Positions 1 to 9,366 of a stretch of 64,000 nucleotides of DNA are shown here, one piece after another. Each line of letters begins with the position of its first letter. Position 1 is the stretch's first letter. Source of the stretch: VAZQ01 sp963827585 (GTDB lineage: Bacteria > Pseudomonadota > Alphaproteobacteria > Rhizobiales > Xanthobacteraceae); NCBI GenBank assembly GCA_963827585.1, contig CAWHCK010000059.1, positions 186,001-250,000 of the forward strand, given 5' to 3'. A program made the translations under genes and the position numbers. Under the pieces are notes generated by a model. That model saw nothing but the letters and a program-made list of their open reading frames with translations, did not search any database and had not been told where the DNA came from.

Positions 1-892
1 GATAGACCTCGTGCGCCGGATCGGCCTTCACCTTGGCGAGGCCGGCACGCTCGAAATCCGCCCACGGGTCGGCGAATTTCCCTGCCGTTTCGGTGGTGCA
101 GTGGTCGTCGATGACTTTTTTCTGCGCCGGCGACATGGCTGCATAGACACGCGGATTCATGAGCCACTGGAACGTGACCGTGTGGATCGGCGCGTCGATG
201 TGATACTTGGTGACCTTGTCGACGCCGAGCAGCGGCACCGAGCCCCAGGGGAACGTGACCGCCTCCGCCACGCCCTTCTCCATCACCTCGCGCACCTCGG
301 TAGCGCTCGCCTGCACGTTGGTGCCGCCGAGCAGCGTCACCCAGGCGGCGACCGTCGCCTGCGACGGCCGCACCTTCATGCCCTTGATGTCGCCCGGCAC
401 CATGATTTTCTTCTTGCTCGAATGCCAGGTCAGCGGATCGAGGATGAAGGAGAAGCAATACTTCACGTCCTTCATCTCGCTCGCTGCGTATTTGCGATAC
501 CAGGCGTCGATCGCCCGGATGCCGCCCTTGGCGTTGCCGACCAGGAACGGCAACTCGCCGGCGGCGATGATGGGGAAGCGGCCGGGCTGATAGCCGGGAT
601 TGACATAGGTGAAGTCGGCGATGCCGTCGCGCGCCATGTCGTAGTGATCGAAGGCCTTGCCGAGCTGCTGCGACGGATAGACCTTGGACTTGATGGTGCC
701 GTTCGAGGCCTTCTCGACCGACGCGCCCCATTCCTCCATCGCCTTCTGCAGCGGATGGGTGGGCGGCACCCAGTGCGAGAGCTTGAGGTCGAAGGTCTTG
801 TCCTGCGCGGACGCAGCGGATGCTCCGATCAGCAGCCCCGCGGCTGACGCGAGCAGGATTGCAAGGTGTCGCTTGGCTCGACGCGATGGCAT
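1..892 (-). CDS. TRAP transporter solute-binding protein, DctP family (3' end cut by window edge)
   Basis: This is the periplasmic binding protein of a tripartite ATP-independent (TRAP) transporter, a family that delivers carboxylates, often aromatic or dicarboxylic acids, to a DctQM membrane pair. The first 30 or so residues are a signal peptide (basic start MPSRRAKRH, hydrophobic core, cleavage after ASAASA). The mature part has the DctP pattern LSHWVPPTHPLQKAMEEW, the central KGMKVR stretch and the late FQWLMNP segment. The start is supported by AGGAGGAG seven or so bases upstream. The frame is open to the left edge, so the last residues and the membrane subunits are missing. Being next to aromatic-acid genes, an aromatic or hydroxycinnamate ligand is plausible, but this is inference. 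Family assignment is firm. Confidence 0.9.
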   Translation of the reverse strand, partial: MPSRRAKRHLAILLASAAGLLIGASAASAQDKTFDLKLSHWVPPTHPLQKAMEEWGASVEKASNGTIKSKVYPSQQLGKAFDHYDMARDGIADFTYVNPGYQPGRFPIIAAGELPFLVGNAKGGIRAIDAWYRKYAASEMKDVKYCFSFILDPLTWHSSKKKIMVPGDIKGMKVRPSQATVAAWVTLLGGTNVQASATEVREVMEKGVAEAVTFPWGSVPLLGVDKVTKYHIDAPIHTVTFQWLMNPRVYAAMSPAQKKVIDDHCTTETAGKFADPWADFERAGLAKVKADPAHEVY

Positions 893-1185
893 CGTCTCCT
901 CCTGGCTGGAATGTGGCCGTTGCGCGGCCTTTGCCGTCATTCAGCCCGAACTGTGCGGGGCTGTAAAGTGACGTTCGCGGGCCTGGCGAGCATAATCCCG
1001 GCGCCATCGTGTTGACGCGCCGGCGCGATTTTGACGCACGGGACCGCTTCTGCGTATCGGGCGCAAGAGGCGCAAGAATCGCGCCGCGGCCGCGTCCCTA
1101 GCGTCGCGCGGTGAATTGGTCTATGCGGGGCAGGGGCCCATCGACCCGGCGTCGCCGCGGTCAAGCTGTTTGGTGGAACGGGATC

Positions 1186-2239
1186 GTGAACAGCAAGAGC
1201 GCGCAAGCGTCCGAGGTCAATCCGGCGCTGCTGCACAAGAAAATGTTGCAACTCTTGAGCAGCCTGTGGGTGACGCGGGCGGTGGGAAGCTTTGCGCGGC
1301 TCGGCCTTGCGGACGTGATGGAGGATGGCGCCCGCGATCATGCGACGATCGCTGCGGCGCGCGGTCTCGCGCCCGATCGCGTCTATCGGCTGCTGCGCGC
1401 GCTCTCGACCGTCGGGATCGTGGCCGAGGCGGCGCGCGGGCAGTTCGTGCTCACGCCGCTCGGGCGGCTCCTGAGCTCGCACACGCCCAACAACACCAGG
1501 ACGACGGCGATCTTCCTCAACGACTATTTCGCCGACATGTGGATGCATCTCGACGACGCGCTCGCGGGCGAGCGCACGGGCTTCGAAGCGCTCAAGGGCC
1601 GGCCGTTCTTCGAATGGCTGACCGAGCATCCGGACGAAGCCAGGCGCTTCAATCGCATGATGCTGGAAGTGCACGGTCCGGAGACGCCCGCGATCGTCGC
1701 CGCCTACGACTTCTCGCAGTTCGATCACATCGTCGATGTCGGCGGCGGCAACGGCGCGCTGCTGTCGGCGGTGTTGGCCGCCTACCCCAACCGGCGCGCG
1801 ACGCTGTTCGACCTGGCGGAAGCGATCGCCGCGGCCAAGCGGGGCGAGGGCGGGCCGCTCCCGGGGGTGTCCTTCGTCGAAGGCGACGTGTTCGTCACGG
1901 CGGCGCCGGAAGGCGGCGATGCCTATCTCATCCGCCATCTCATGCACGATTACGACGACCCGAGCTGCATTCGCATTCTCGCCAATGTGCGGCGCGCCAT
2001 GCGGCCGGACGGCCGCGTGCTGGTGCTCGAAGCGCCGCTTCCCGTCCGATGACAGCCCCGGGCCGGGCCGCTGGCTCGACCTGCAGGTGATGGTGCTCTG
2101 CGGCGGGCGCGAGCGCACGGTCGAGGAATATGCCGGGCTGTTCGAGAAGGCCGGCCTGCGCCTGGCGCGAACGGTCCCGACCCGGCATCCCGCGATGACC
2201 GTGGTCGAAGCGGTGGCGGCGGACAGCGCCCGTGGCTGA
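1186..2239 (+). pseudogene. SAM-dependent O-methyltransferase, family 2 (hydroxyneurosporene/acetylserotonin type), one frame break
   Basis: The first about 285 codons give an N-terminal winged-helix dimerisation domain followed by a class I methyltransferase fold with motif I DVGGGNG at residues 184-190 and the family signature IRHLMHDYDD. This frame stops at 2052. The expected C-terminal part (PSDDSPGPGRWLDLQVM, then RTVEEYAGLFEKAG) continues in the +1 frame to 2239. Removing one C from the CCC at 2041-2043 restores a single gene of about 350 codons. GTG at 1186 is preferred; an in-frame ATG lies at 1243. A possible promoter (TTGACG at 1031, 17-base spacer, GTATCG at 1054) lies upstream. 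The substrate is unknown; the family methylates hydroxyl groups of small, often aromatic, molecules. It overlaps the next gene by 8 bases. Confidence 0.7.
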
Positions 2240-3490
2240 TGGCGCAGCGGCCGGCGCGGCGGAGGCGGCGTTGATCCGGCGCCGGCACGTCATCTATGTC
2301 GAGGGCTATGATCCGCAGGGCGCGCAGGGCTACTACCGCCTGTTCGACCGCTCCTGGACGCGCTTCCTCAAGATATGGCCGCTCAAGGCGCGGCTGGGCG
2401 AGCTCAAGCTGGAGTCGCCGGACTTCGCGCGCTGGGACGTCGACGCCGCGGGCCCGAACTGGCAGGTCTCGGCCCGCTACGACTTCCTGCGCCAGGAGCA
2501 TTTCATCCGCGCCAACATGGCCGAACCGCTGTCGCGGCAGATCCCGCGCGCGCTCGCCTGGGCCTTGGATTATCTCGTCAGCGGCGCGATCTTCCGGGTG
2601 CTGCGGGCCTCGCTGTATTTCGGCCTGGTGCTGATCTATTTCCAGCTGATGCTGATTGCCTGGATCGTGCTTCCGCTCGTGGGCGGCTTCCTCGCGGCGC
2701 TGGCGACTGCGCACGCGCTCGCGCTCATCGGGCCCCTGGGTTGGTTTGCCGGCGCTCTCGCCGGCGCCGGCGCCGCCGTCGCGATCTTCCTCCTGTTGCG
2801 GCGGCTCGCCGGGCGCTGGTTCATCATCCAGATCAACAATCACTGGCCCTATCTCTGCGAGTTCGCCCGCGGCGAGGCCACCTGCTTCGATGCCGCGATC
2901 GAAGCCGGCGCGCGCCGCGTCGTTGCCGCCGTGCGCGCGAACGAGGCCGACGAGATCATCGTCGTCGGCCACAGCGGCGGCGGCGCGCTGGCGCCGGCGG
3001 TGGTCGTGCGCGCGCTCGAGCTCGATCCCGACTCGGCCGGCGCGGGCCGCCGCTCATCCTCGTCACGCTGGGCTCGATCGCGCCGGGAGCCGCGCTCCAT
3101 CCCAAGGCGGCGCGGCTGCGCGCCGAGTTCGCGCGGCTCGCCGCCGAGCCCTCGGTGCTGTGGATCGATTCCCAGTCGCGCGCCGACGTCCTCAACTTCT
3201 GGGATTTCGATCCGATCGCGGGGATCGGCGCGCAGGTCGACGGGCCGGCGCTGCAATCCCCTGATCTGGAAGGTGCGCTTCGGCGACATGCTGTCGCGGC
3301 GCTTCTACTGGCGCATCCGCTTCAACTTCTTCCGGCTGCACTACCAGTTCATCATGGCGAGCGACCGCCGCGCGCCCTACGACTATTTCATGCTGGTGTG
3401 CGGCCCGGTGCCGATCGCGGCCTGGGCCAGGGACCCCAACGGCGTGCTCGCGGCGTTCGGGCCGGACGGTGCCTTGATCGGATCGCGTGA
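2232..3490 (+). pseudogene. Membrane-anchored alpha/beta-hydrolase-like protein, two frame breaks
   Basis: I do not recognise a named family. The opening reads RRRHVIYVEGYDPQG, which resembles the first strand of an alpha/beta hydrolase. Two to three hydrophobic segments follow at about residues 120-200, and then VVGHSGGG, a GxSxG-type nucleophile elbow. The frame breaks near 3035-3050: the continuation LILVTLGSIAPGA is in another frame. It breaks again near 3250-3258, where NPLIWKVRFGDML returns to the first frame. Each break is a net one-base change. The true stop is uncertain: one frame stops at 3490, the other runs to 3674 into the converging thioesterase, which makes 3490 or a nearby stop more likely. 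It overlaps the methyltransferase end, so the two may be co-transcribed. Possible role: esterase or lipase at the membrane. Confidence 0.5.
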
Positions 3491-3505
3491 GCTTGCCCGG
3501 CGTTG

Positions 3506-3931
3506 CTACGTTGCATCAGCCGACAGGCGGTCGATGACGGCTTGCGGCACCGGTGCGCCCTTCATCGTGCCCTTGAGCGGATCGCCTTGCACCCAGACGC
3601 GGGTCTCGAAGCCTTCGACCGCGAGCGTGCCGTTCTTGTGCAGCCGGTGGTGCACGTCGAAGCTCGAGCGGTGAAACTTCGCGACCGTGGTGTCGATCCT
3701 CACGTCGTCGCCGAACCGGGTCGGAATGAGGAAGCGGGAATGCGCGTTGACCAGCGGATGCCCGGTGAAGTCATAGGCCTTGAGATAGTCGTGCTTGGTC
3801 ATGCCCAGCGCGCGCTCGATGAGCGCCGAGGTGCTGGCGTCGAAGAACGCGAAATAGCGCGGGTAATAGACGATCCCGGCCGGGTCGCAATCGCCCCATT
3901 CGATGCGGACGATGCGGCTGTTGACGAGCAT
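3506..3931 (-). CDS. Acyl-CoA thioesterase, 4-hydroxybenzoyl-CoA thioesterase (hot-dog) family
   Basis: A 141-residue hot-dog-fold enzyme that hydrolyses acyl- or aroyl-CoA thioesters in the cytoplasm. The family's catalytic segment is visible at the N-terminus as WGDCDPAGIVYYPRYF, with the active-site Asp at residue 16. The rest has the expected length and the late FETRVWVQGDP strand. The start ATG at 3931 has a G-rich Shine-Dalgarno (GGGGGGAC) and directly follows the SDR stop. It is the last gene of a leftward operon crotonase/feruloyl-CoA synthase - thiolase - SDR - thioesterase, so it may release the benzoate-type product or recycle CoA at the end of side-chain oxidation of hydroxycinnamoyl-CoAs. 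Exact substrate is inferred from context only. Confidence 0.85.
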   Translation of the reverse strand: MLVNSRIVRIEWGDCDPAGIVYYPRYFAFFDASTSALIERALGMTKHDYLKAYDFTGHPLVNAHSRFLIPTRFGDDVRIDTTVAKFHRSSFDVHHRLHKNGTLAVEGFETRVWVQGDPLKGTMKGAPVPQAVIDRLSADAT

Positions 3932-3954
3932 GCTCGAAAGTCCCCCCGACCGGT

Positions 3955-4716
3955 TCAGCGCGGCGCCATGCGCAGCGCGCCGTCGAGGCGGATCACCTCG
4001 CCGTTGATATAGGTGTTCTCGATGATGTGGCGCGCGAGCGCGGCGAACTGATCGGGACGGCCGAGCAGCTTGGGAAACGGCACCGCCGCGGCCAGGCTTT
4101 TTTGCGTGTCCTCCGGCAGCGCCACCAGCATCGGAGTGAGGAAAATGCCGGGCGCGATGGCGTTGACGCGAATGCCGAACTGCGCGAACTCGCGCGCCGC
4201 CGGCAGCGTCAGCGCGACGACGCCGCCCTTGGAGGCGGAATAGGCGGCCTGGCCGATCTGTCCTTCGAAGGCCGCGACCGACGCCGTCGAGATGATGACG
4301 CCGCGCTCGCCATCGGCGAGCGGCTCGAGGCCCTGCATATCGGCGGCGACGAGCCGCATCATGTTGAAGGTGCCGATGAGATTGATGTTGATGACGCGCG
4401 CGAAATCGGCGAGCGGCATCGGTCCGTCGCGGCCGACGATGCGCTTCGCGGGCCCGATGCCGGCGCAATTGACGAGGAGGCGCGCAGCCCCATGCTTGCC
4501 GCGCGCCTGCGCCAGCGCCGCCGCGGCCTCATCGGCACTGGTCACGTCGCACTCGACCGCGTGACCGCCGATCTTGTCGGCGACCGCGCGGGCGCGGTCG
4601 ATATCGACGTCGAGGCAGGTGACCTTGGCGCCGGCGCGGGCAAGCTCGTGTGCGGTCGCGGCGCCGAGGCCGGAGGCGCCGCCGGTGACGACGGCGGCGT
4701 GACCCTTCATGTCCAT
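3955..4716 (-). CDS. SDR-family 3-hydroxyacyl-CoA dehydrogenase (type II-like)
   Basis: A 253-residue short-chain dehydrogenase/reductase. It has the TGGASGLG nucleotide-binding loop at residues 11-18, a D at the end of strand 2 (CLDVD) consistent with NAD(H), the NCAG motif, and the catalytic Ser146-Tyr159-Lys163 set (YSASK). The N-terminal region and VNAIAPGIFLTPM resemble the HSD17B10-type 3-hydroxyacyl-CoA dehydrogenases. The start is two bases after the thiolase stop, so the two are translated together. Within the operon it would oxidise the 3-hydroxyacyl-CoA made by the crotonase to the 3-ketoacyl-CoA cleaved by the thiolase. That would give beta-oxidative side-chain shortening of feruloyl- or coumaroyl-CoA. 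The family is certain; the substrate is inferred. Confidence 0.85.
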   Translation of the reverse strand: MDMKGHAAVVTGGASGLGAATAHELARAGAKVTCLDVDIDRARAVADKIGGHAVECDVTSADEAAAALAQARGKHGAARLLVNCAGIGPAKRIVGRDGPMPLADFARVININLIGTFNMMRLVAADMQGLEPLADGERGVIISTASVAAFEGQIGQAAYSASKGGVVALTLPAAREFAQFGIRVNAIAPGIFLTPMLVALPEDTQKSLAAAVPFPKLLGRPDQFAALARHIIENTYINGEVIRLDGALRMAPR

Positions 4717-4718
4717 GG

Positions 4719-5984
4719 TCAATTCTTCCGTGCGGAGGGGGCGTCGGGATTCTCGACCAGCAGCGCGATCCCCTGGCCGCCGCCGATGCAGGCCGAGGCG
4801 ATGCCGTAGCGCAGCCGCGCGCGCTTGAGCTCGCGCGCGAGCGTGAGCGCAAGCCGCACGCCCGTTGCGCCCAACGGATGCCCGATGGCGATGGCGCCGC
4901 CATTGACGTTGAGCCTGGCCTCGTCGATCCCGAGCTCGCGCGCGCACGCCATCACTTGCGCGCCGAAGGCTTCGTTGATCTCGAAGCGGTCGATATCCGC
5001 GAGCGCAAGCCCGGCGCGCGCGAGCACCGCCTTGATGGCCGGCACCGGGCCGATGCCCATTATTTCCGGCGGCACGCCGACGGTCGCGCCCGCCACGATC
5101 CGCGCCAGCGGTGCCTTGCCGGACTTCGCCACATAGTCGGAGGAGGCGACAAGCGCCGCGGCCGCGCCATCGACGATGGCCGAGGAATTGCCGCCGGTCT
5201 GGACCCCGCCGAAGGCCGGCCGGATGGTCGCGAGCGCCTCGAGCGGCGAGGGGCGCACATGGGTGTCGGCGGCCAGCTCCTTCACGCCCCGGAGCTTGAG
5301 CGCGCGCGGCTGATAGCCCGAGCGCTCGAAGGTCTCGCTCTTGACCGGCGCGATCTCGCCGGCGAGGAAGCCCGACGTCTGCGCCGCAATCGCGCGCTCG
5401 AAGCTCCGCACCGCATAGGCGTCGACCTGCGGCCGCGTGATCTGGTATTGGCGCGCGAGATTCTCGGCGGTGTCGCCCATGGTCACGTTGGCCGAAGGGT
5501 CGAGCAGCGCCTCCCACAAGAAATCCTTGAAATCGACCGCGCCCATGCGGAACCCGCGCATGGTGTAGGAGGCGACCGGGTTGCGGCTCATGGACTCGGC
5601 GCCGACGCAGAGCGTGAGCTCGACGTCCTTGTGGGCGATGACGTCCGCCGCCTGCATCAGCACCTCGATGCCGGTGCCGCACACCCGCTGCACCATGTGC
5701 GCGGGCACCTCGATCGGCACGTCGGAATAGAGCCCGATGTGGCGCGGCAGGCAGTAGGTGTCGAAGCTCGCCTGCGCCATGGAGCCGGTGATGACGGCGC
5801 CGACGTCGCGCGGCGGCACGCCCGAACGCGCGAAGACTTCGCGCGCGGCCTTGATCCCGAGGTCGGTCGGCGACACCGACGCGAAGGCGCCGTTATAGTC
5901 GGCGAACGGCGTGCGCACGCCGTCGAGGAGCCAGGTGTCGCTCCAGCTCGCGGTGAGCCCGGGCTGCTTGTCCGCCATCGTCAT
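4719..5984 (-). CDS. Thiolase (acetyl-CoA acyltransferase)
   Basis: A 421-residue thiolase that would cleave a 3-ketoacyl-CoA with CoA to give acetyl-CoA and a shortened acyl-CoA. The nucleophile is seen in QRVCGTGIE (Cys102). The late histidine lies in AIAIGHPLGATG and the second cysteine in SACIGGGQG. The ATG at 5984 overlaps the stop of the feruloyl-CoA synthase as ATGA (5981-5984), so translation is coupled; a second ATG lies two codons inside. It is about 20-25 residues longer at the N-terminus than typical bacterial thiolases. As the second gene of the leftward hydroxycinnamate operon it most likely acts on an aromatic 3-ketoacyl-CoA; ordinary fatty-acid beta-oxidation is the alternative. 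Confidence 0.88.
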   Translation of the reverse strand: MTMADKQPGLTASWSDTWLLDGVRTPFADYNGAFASVSPTDLGIKAAREVFARSGVPPRDVGAVITGSMAQASFDTYCLPRHIGLYSDVPIEVPAHMVQRVCGTGIEVLMQAADVIAHKDVELTLCVGAESMSRNPVASYTMRGFRMGAVDFKDFLWEALLDPSANVTMGDTAENLARQYQITRPQVDAYAVRSFERAIAAQTSGFLAGEIAPVKSETFERSGYQPRALKLRGVKELAADTHVRPSPLEALATIRPAFGGVQTGGNSSAIVDGAAAALVASSDYVAKSGKAPLARIVAGATVGVPPEIMGIGPVPAIKAVLARAGLALADIDRFEINEAFGAQVMACARELGIDEARLNVNGGAIAIGHPLGATGVRLALTLARELKRARLRYGIASACIGGGQGIALLVENPDAPSARKN

Positions 5985-8722
5985 GTTCCCTTGTGGATTA
6001 CCAGCACGCGCGGCGACGGCTGCGGGGCGTAGAGCTCGGCCACGAGATCGGCGCGGCGCGTGAGCACCGCGCGCTGGTTGATCGAGCCCTTGTCGGTCAT
6101 CTCGCCGGCGTCGAGCGAGGGCGGCTCGCCCAGCAGGATGGCGCGGCAGACGCGGTTCGAGCTGCCCGTGCTGGTGCGCACGAAGGCGTCGAGGCGGGAG
6201 CGCAACTCGTCGAGCACGCGCGCATCGGCGCTGACGTCCGCCGCGTCGGGGGCAAGTGTCCGGCAGGCATCGATGCTGGGGAAGATCAGCACGCCGATCT
6301 CGTTGCGGTCGCCGCCGGCGACGACCACGTCGCGCGCATAGGGCTCGAGCTGCGCGAGCAGGCGCGCCCGCAGCGGGCCGACATTCACCCAGGTCCCGGT
6401 CGCGAGCTTGAAATCCTCGGCGATGCGGCCGTCGAACAGCAGGCCCGCGCTCGGATCGGCGGGGTCTTCGAATCTCACCGCATCGCCGAGCTTATAGAAG
6501 CCATCGGCGTCGAAGGCGTGGGCGGTGAGCTCCGGCTGGCGCCAATAGCCCGGCATGATGTTGGGCCCGCGCAGCCGCGCCTCGAGCTTGCCCTCGTTGG
6601 GAACGAGCTTGAGCTCCACCCCCGGCGTCGGCACCCCCATATTGGTCGAATCCTTGCTCTGCCACATCCGCGCGATCGCCATGGGCGCGCTTTCGGTCGA
6701 GCCGAGCCCGGTCAGGAACATGATGCGCTCGCCGCAGGTCGCGAGCGCAAGCTCCTGCATTTCGTCGAACACCGACTGGGACAGCGCCGCGCCGGCGAAC
6801 CACAGCACCTTGAGCCGGCTGAAGAAGGTTTCCCGCAGCCGCGCGTCGGCGCGGAAATAAGGAAGCAGCGCCTCGTAGCCCTTCGGCACCGTGAAGTACC
6901 AGTTGGTCGCGACGTCGCGCAGGTTGGCGACCGTGGTCTCGATCAGGCCCGGCGCCGGCTTGCCTTCGTCGATATAGAACGTGCCGCCGTTGTAGAGCAC
7001 GAAACCGAAATTGTGGTTGCCGCCGGCGGTGTGGTGCCATGGCGACCAGTCCATGATCACGGGCGGATCGTCCGCGAAGAAGGCGAGCTGCGAGAGGATC
7101 ATCGCCTGGTTCGAGCACCACATGCGCTGGGTGTTGATCACCGCCTTGGGCGTGCCGGTCGAGCCCGAGGTGAACAGGAACTTGGCGATGGTGTCCGGCC
7201 CCACCTTGGCGTGCGCCGCCTCGGCCGCTGCCGTCGGCGCCGGCGCCAGCAAGGCCTCGAAGGACGTGCATGGCCGGCGCGCGAGGGGATTGCGGGTGAC
7301 GACGAGCTCCACGTCGGGCGGCACCACCGCCTCGATGGCGCGGCCATAGGCATGGCCGTCGGCGGCGAAGACGAGACCCGGCGTGAGCAGGCCGACGATG
7401 TATTTGAGCTTGCCGAAGTCGGTCGAGAGGAGCGCATAGGCGGGCGAGATCGGCGCCGCGGGAACGCCGACATACATGGCGGCAAGGCCGATGAGGGCAT
7501 GCTCGATATCGTTGCCGGAGAGGATCGCGATCGGCCGCTCGGGCGAGAGGTCGCGTTGAATGAGCGCCGCGCCGATGCGGCGGACGCGCGCGAGCGTCTC
7601 GCCATAGCTGAGCTTGCGCCAGGAGCCGGCGCCGTCGCGCTGCGCCAGGTAGGTCCGCTCGGGCGCGATCGTCGCCCAGTATTCGAGCCGCTCGGTCAGC
7701 TTGGCAGGGTAGGGCGCGAGCGGGTGGGGGGATGTGAGGTGGATGGTCCCGTCGGGCTTGTGCTCGACCACGACGTCGCGGGGGCCGAGGCGGACCGGCC
7801 GCACCGGCGCTGCCGGGGCGGGCTCGGAACGACGCGCGGTCACGGGTGTCGCCATGGTTGGTCGCTCGGCGTCAGTTGCGCACGGTCTTGTTGCGCACTG
7901 CTTGTCGCGCACGTCTTGCGCGCACGTCTTGGGCGCCCGCTTCTCGAGGAAAGCCTGGAGCCGCGCCTTGGCCTCGTCGTCGCCCTGGGCGATCGCGGCC
8001 ATCAGCGCCTCGGTAACATAGCCGCTGGCGGGATCGGATTCGGCGATGCGCGGCAGCACGTGGGTGACGGCGAAATTGGTCATCGGGGAATTCTCGGCGA
8101 TGCGCCTGGCGAGCTCGATCCCCTTGTCCAATCCGGTGCCGGCCGGGACGAGATAGTGCGAGATCCCGCTCGCCTGGCCTTCCTCGGCATCATAGATGCG
8201 GCCGGTGAGCATCATGTCCATCATGCGGGCGGTGCCGATCAGCCGCGGCAGCCGCACCGAGCCGCCGCCGCCGACATAGATGCCGCGGCTGCCTTCCGGC
8301 AGCGCGTAATAGGCCGAGCTTTCCGCCACCCGGATATGGCAGGCGGCTGCGATTTCGAGCCCGCCGCCGACCACCGCGCCGTGCAGCACCGCGACCACCG
8401 GGACCTTGCCGAACTCGATGGACTCGAAGGCGCGGTGCCAGCTGCGGGAATGCGCGATGCCTTGCGCGGTGTTGCGCGTGGTGAGCTCGCCGAGATCGAG
8501 GCCGGCGCAGAAATGGTCGCCCTCGGCGGCCAGGACCGCGGCCTTGATCGCGTCCGGCAGTCCGGCAAAGAACGCCGCGATGCCGAAAACGGTCGGGTCG
8601 TCGAGGGCGTTGCGTTTTTCGGACCGTGCCAGCCATAGGATGGCGATGTCGTCGCGGCGCTCGGCCTTGAGCGACCGCGGCAGTTCAACGTCGAAGCCGC
8701 TACCCGTTTTGGCCGCGCTCAC
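5981..8722 (-). CDS. Crotonase (enoyl-CoA hydratase) fused in frame to feruloyl-CoA synthase
   Basis: One uninterrupted 913-codon frame holds two enzymes. Residues about 1-265 are a crotonase with both oxyanion-hole segments (HFCAGLDLGEL and VVGGGLEIAAA). From about residue 290 a complete AMP-forming CoA ligase follows, with the phosphate loop FLFTSGSTGTPKA, the acidic GSTES motif and the late LGDAVRF and GRIAEDFKL segments of the feruloyl-CoA synthase subfamily. Together they would activate ferulate or coumarate and hydrate or cleave the double bond. The linker (about residues 264-289) is encoded by a degenerate tandem repeat at 7878-7932 and has no stop. An in-frame ATG at 7855 would start a normal 624-residue synthase, but it has only a weak ribosome site. 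It is unclear whether the product is one chain or two. First gene of the leftward operon. Confidence 0.82.
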   Translation of the reverse strand: MSAAKTGSGFDVELPRSLKAERRDDIAILWLARSEKRNALDDPTVFGIAAFFAGLPDAIKAAVLAAEGDHFCAGLDLGELTTRNTAQGIAHSRSWHRAFESIEFGKVPVVAVLHGAVVGGGLEIAAACHIRVAESSAYYALPEGSRGIYVGGGGSVRLPRLIGTARMMDMMLTGRIYDAEEGQASGISHYLVPAGTGLDKGIELARRIAENSPMTNFAVTHVLPRIAESDPASGYVTEALMAAIAQGDDEAKARLQAFLEKRAPKTCAQDVRDKQCATRPCATDAERPTMATPVTARRSEPAPAAPVRPVRLGPRDVVVEHKPDGTIHLTSPHPLAPYPAKLTERLEYWATIAPERTYLAQRDGAGSWRKLSYGETLARVRRIGAALIQRDLSPERPIAILSGNDIEHALIGLAAMYVGVPAAPISPAYALLSTDFGKLKYIVGLLTPGLVFAADGHAYGRAIEAVVPPDVELVVTRNPLARRPCTSFEALLAPAPTAAAEAAHAKVGPDTIAKFLFTSGSTGTPKAVINTQRMWCSNQAMILSQLAFFADDPPVIMDWSPWHHTAGGNHNFGFVLYNGGTFYIDEGKPAPGLIETTVANLRDVATNWYFTVPKGYEALLPYFRADARLRETFFSRLKVLWFAGAALSQSVFDEMQELALATCGERIMFLTGLGSTESAPMAIARMWQSKDSTNMGVPTPGVELKLVPNEGKLEARLRGPNIMPGYWRQPELTAHAFDADGFYKLGDAVRFEDPADPSAGLLFDGRIAEDFKLATGTWVNVGPLRARLLAQLEPYARDVVVAGGDRNEIGVLIFPSIDACRTLAPDAADVSADARVLDELRSRLDAFVRTSTGSSNRVCRAILLGEPPSLDAGEMTDKGSINQRAVLTRRADLVAELYAPQPSPRVLVIHKGT
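7878..7932. repeat. Four-copy degenerate tandem repeat (13-15 bases) in the crotonase/synthase linker
   Basis: Four copies beginning GCGCA start at 7878, 7893, 7907 and 7920; the last two share GCGCACGTCTTG exactly. They encode the Cys/Ala/Thr/Arg-rich linker (TCAQDV, then KQCATRPCAT) between the two enzyme domains. This is where a crotonase stop codon would be expected, so repeat expansion may have removed the stop. Confidence 0.7.
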
Positions 8723-8807
8723 GGCGATCCTCGAAGCTCATTGCCGGCATGCGTTCGGTGACATTTCTCCCAAAACCGGTCAAGCGCTCACACGACGTCA
8801 CACGATT

Positions 8808-9257
8808 TCATACGACTTCGTAAACGTCGAGGCGGACCGCGAGCTTCTCGCGCGCGCCGGTTCCGAGCGCCAGGATGCGGTTGAGCCAGGCGAGTGTCGG
8901 GTCGGCGGTCTCGAACCGCATCAGGGTGCGGAAATAGTAGCGCGCCGGATCCACCTCCTCGCCGCGCGCGAGCGCCGCGATCACCTCGTGCGGACCGTGG
9001 CGGAGCCCGTCGCTGGTCACGAGGATGCGCGTGCCGTGATCGGTCTCGATGGCGTAGCGCGCTTGGAGATCGGTCACCCCGTCCGGGCGCACGATCTGCC
9101 AATCGGCGCCGGGCAGGATCCGACCCTTGAGCCGCGGCCCATCGACCCGCCCACCGACGATGTCGACCACCCGCCGCTCGCCATAGGGCGTTTCGCCGAA
9201 ATGCCTGGTGTCGGCAAGCTCGGCGCGGATGGTGAAGATCGGTGCCTGCGATAGCAT
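8808..9257 (-). CDS. DUF3237 domain protein
   Basis: A 149-residue protein matching the DUF3237 family, which forms a small beta-barrel of unknown function and is common near aromatic and steroid catabolic genes. Family features visible are the opening FTIRAEL, the TPYGERR turn, the GPRLKGRILPGADWQ segment, TDHGTRILV in the middle and YYFRTLMRFET near the end. There is no signal peptide. It lies between the hydroxycinnamate operon (same strand, 85 bases away) and the divergent CoA-transferase genes. The promoters for both directions must therefore be in 9258-9366. The function cannot be assigned from sequence. Confidence 0.85.
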   Translation of the reverse strand: MLSQAPIFTIRAELADTRHFGETPYGERRVVDIVGGRVDGPRLKGRILPGADWQIVRPDGVTDLQARYAIETDHGTRILVTSDGLRHGPHEVIAALARGEEVDPARYYFRTLMRFETADPTLAWLNRILALGTGAREKLAVRLDVYEVV

Positions 9258-9366
9258 GGAGATTCACCGCCCGGTCGAGACATCGCATCGCGGCTGCGCA
9301 TTCGCGCGATTTGACGCTGCCGGGCATGACCCCTAAATGAACGCACGAGCATTGGGAAGTGTCGGC

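Noticed and set aside
3491..3674. C-terminal extension of the hydrolase-like gene across the thioesterase end
   Set aside because: It is antisense to the conserved thioesterase C-terminus and has no similarity-like content.
5993..8638. 881-codon plus-strand frame opposite the crotonase/feruloyl-CoA synthase gene
   Set aside because: A high-GC antisense shadow with Arg/Gly/Ala-rich, domain-free translation.
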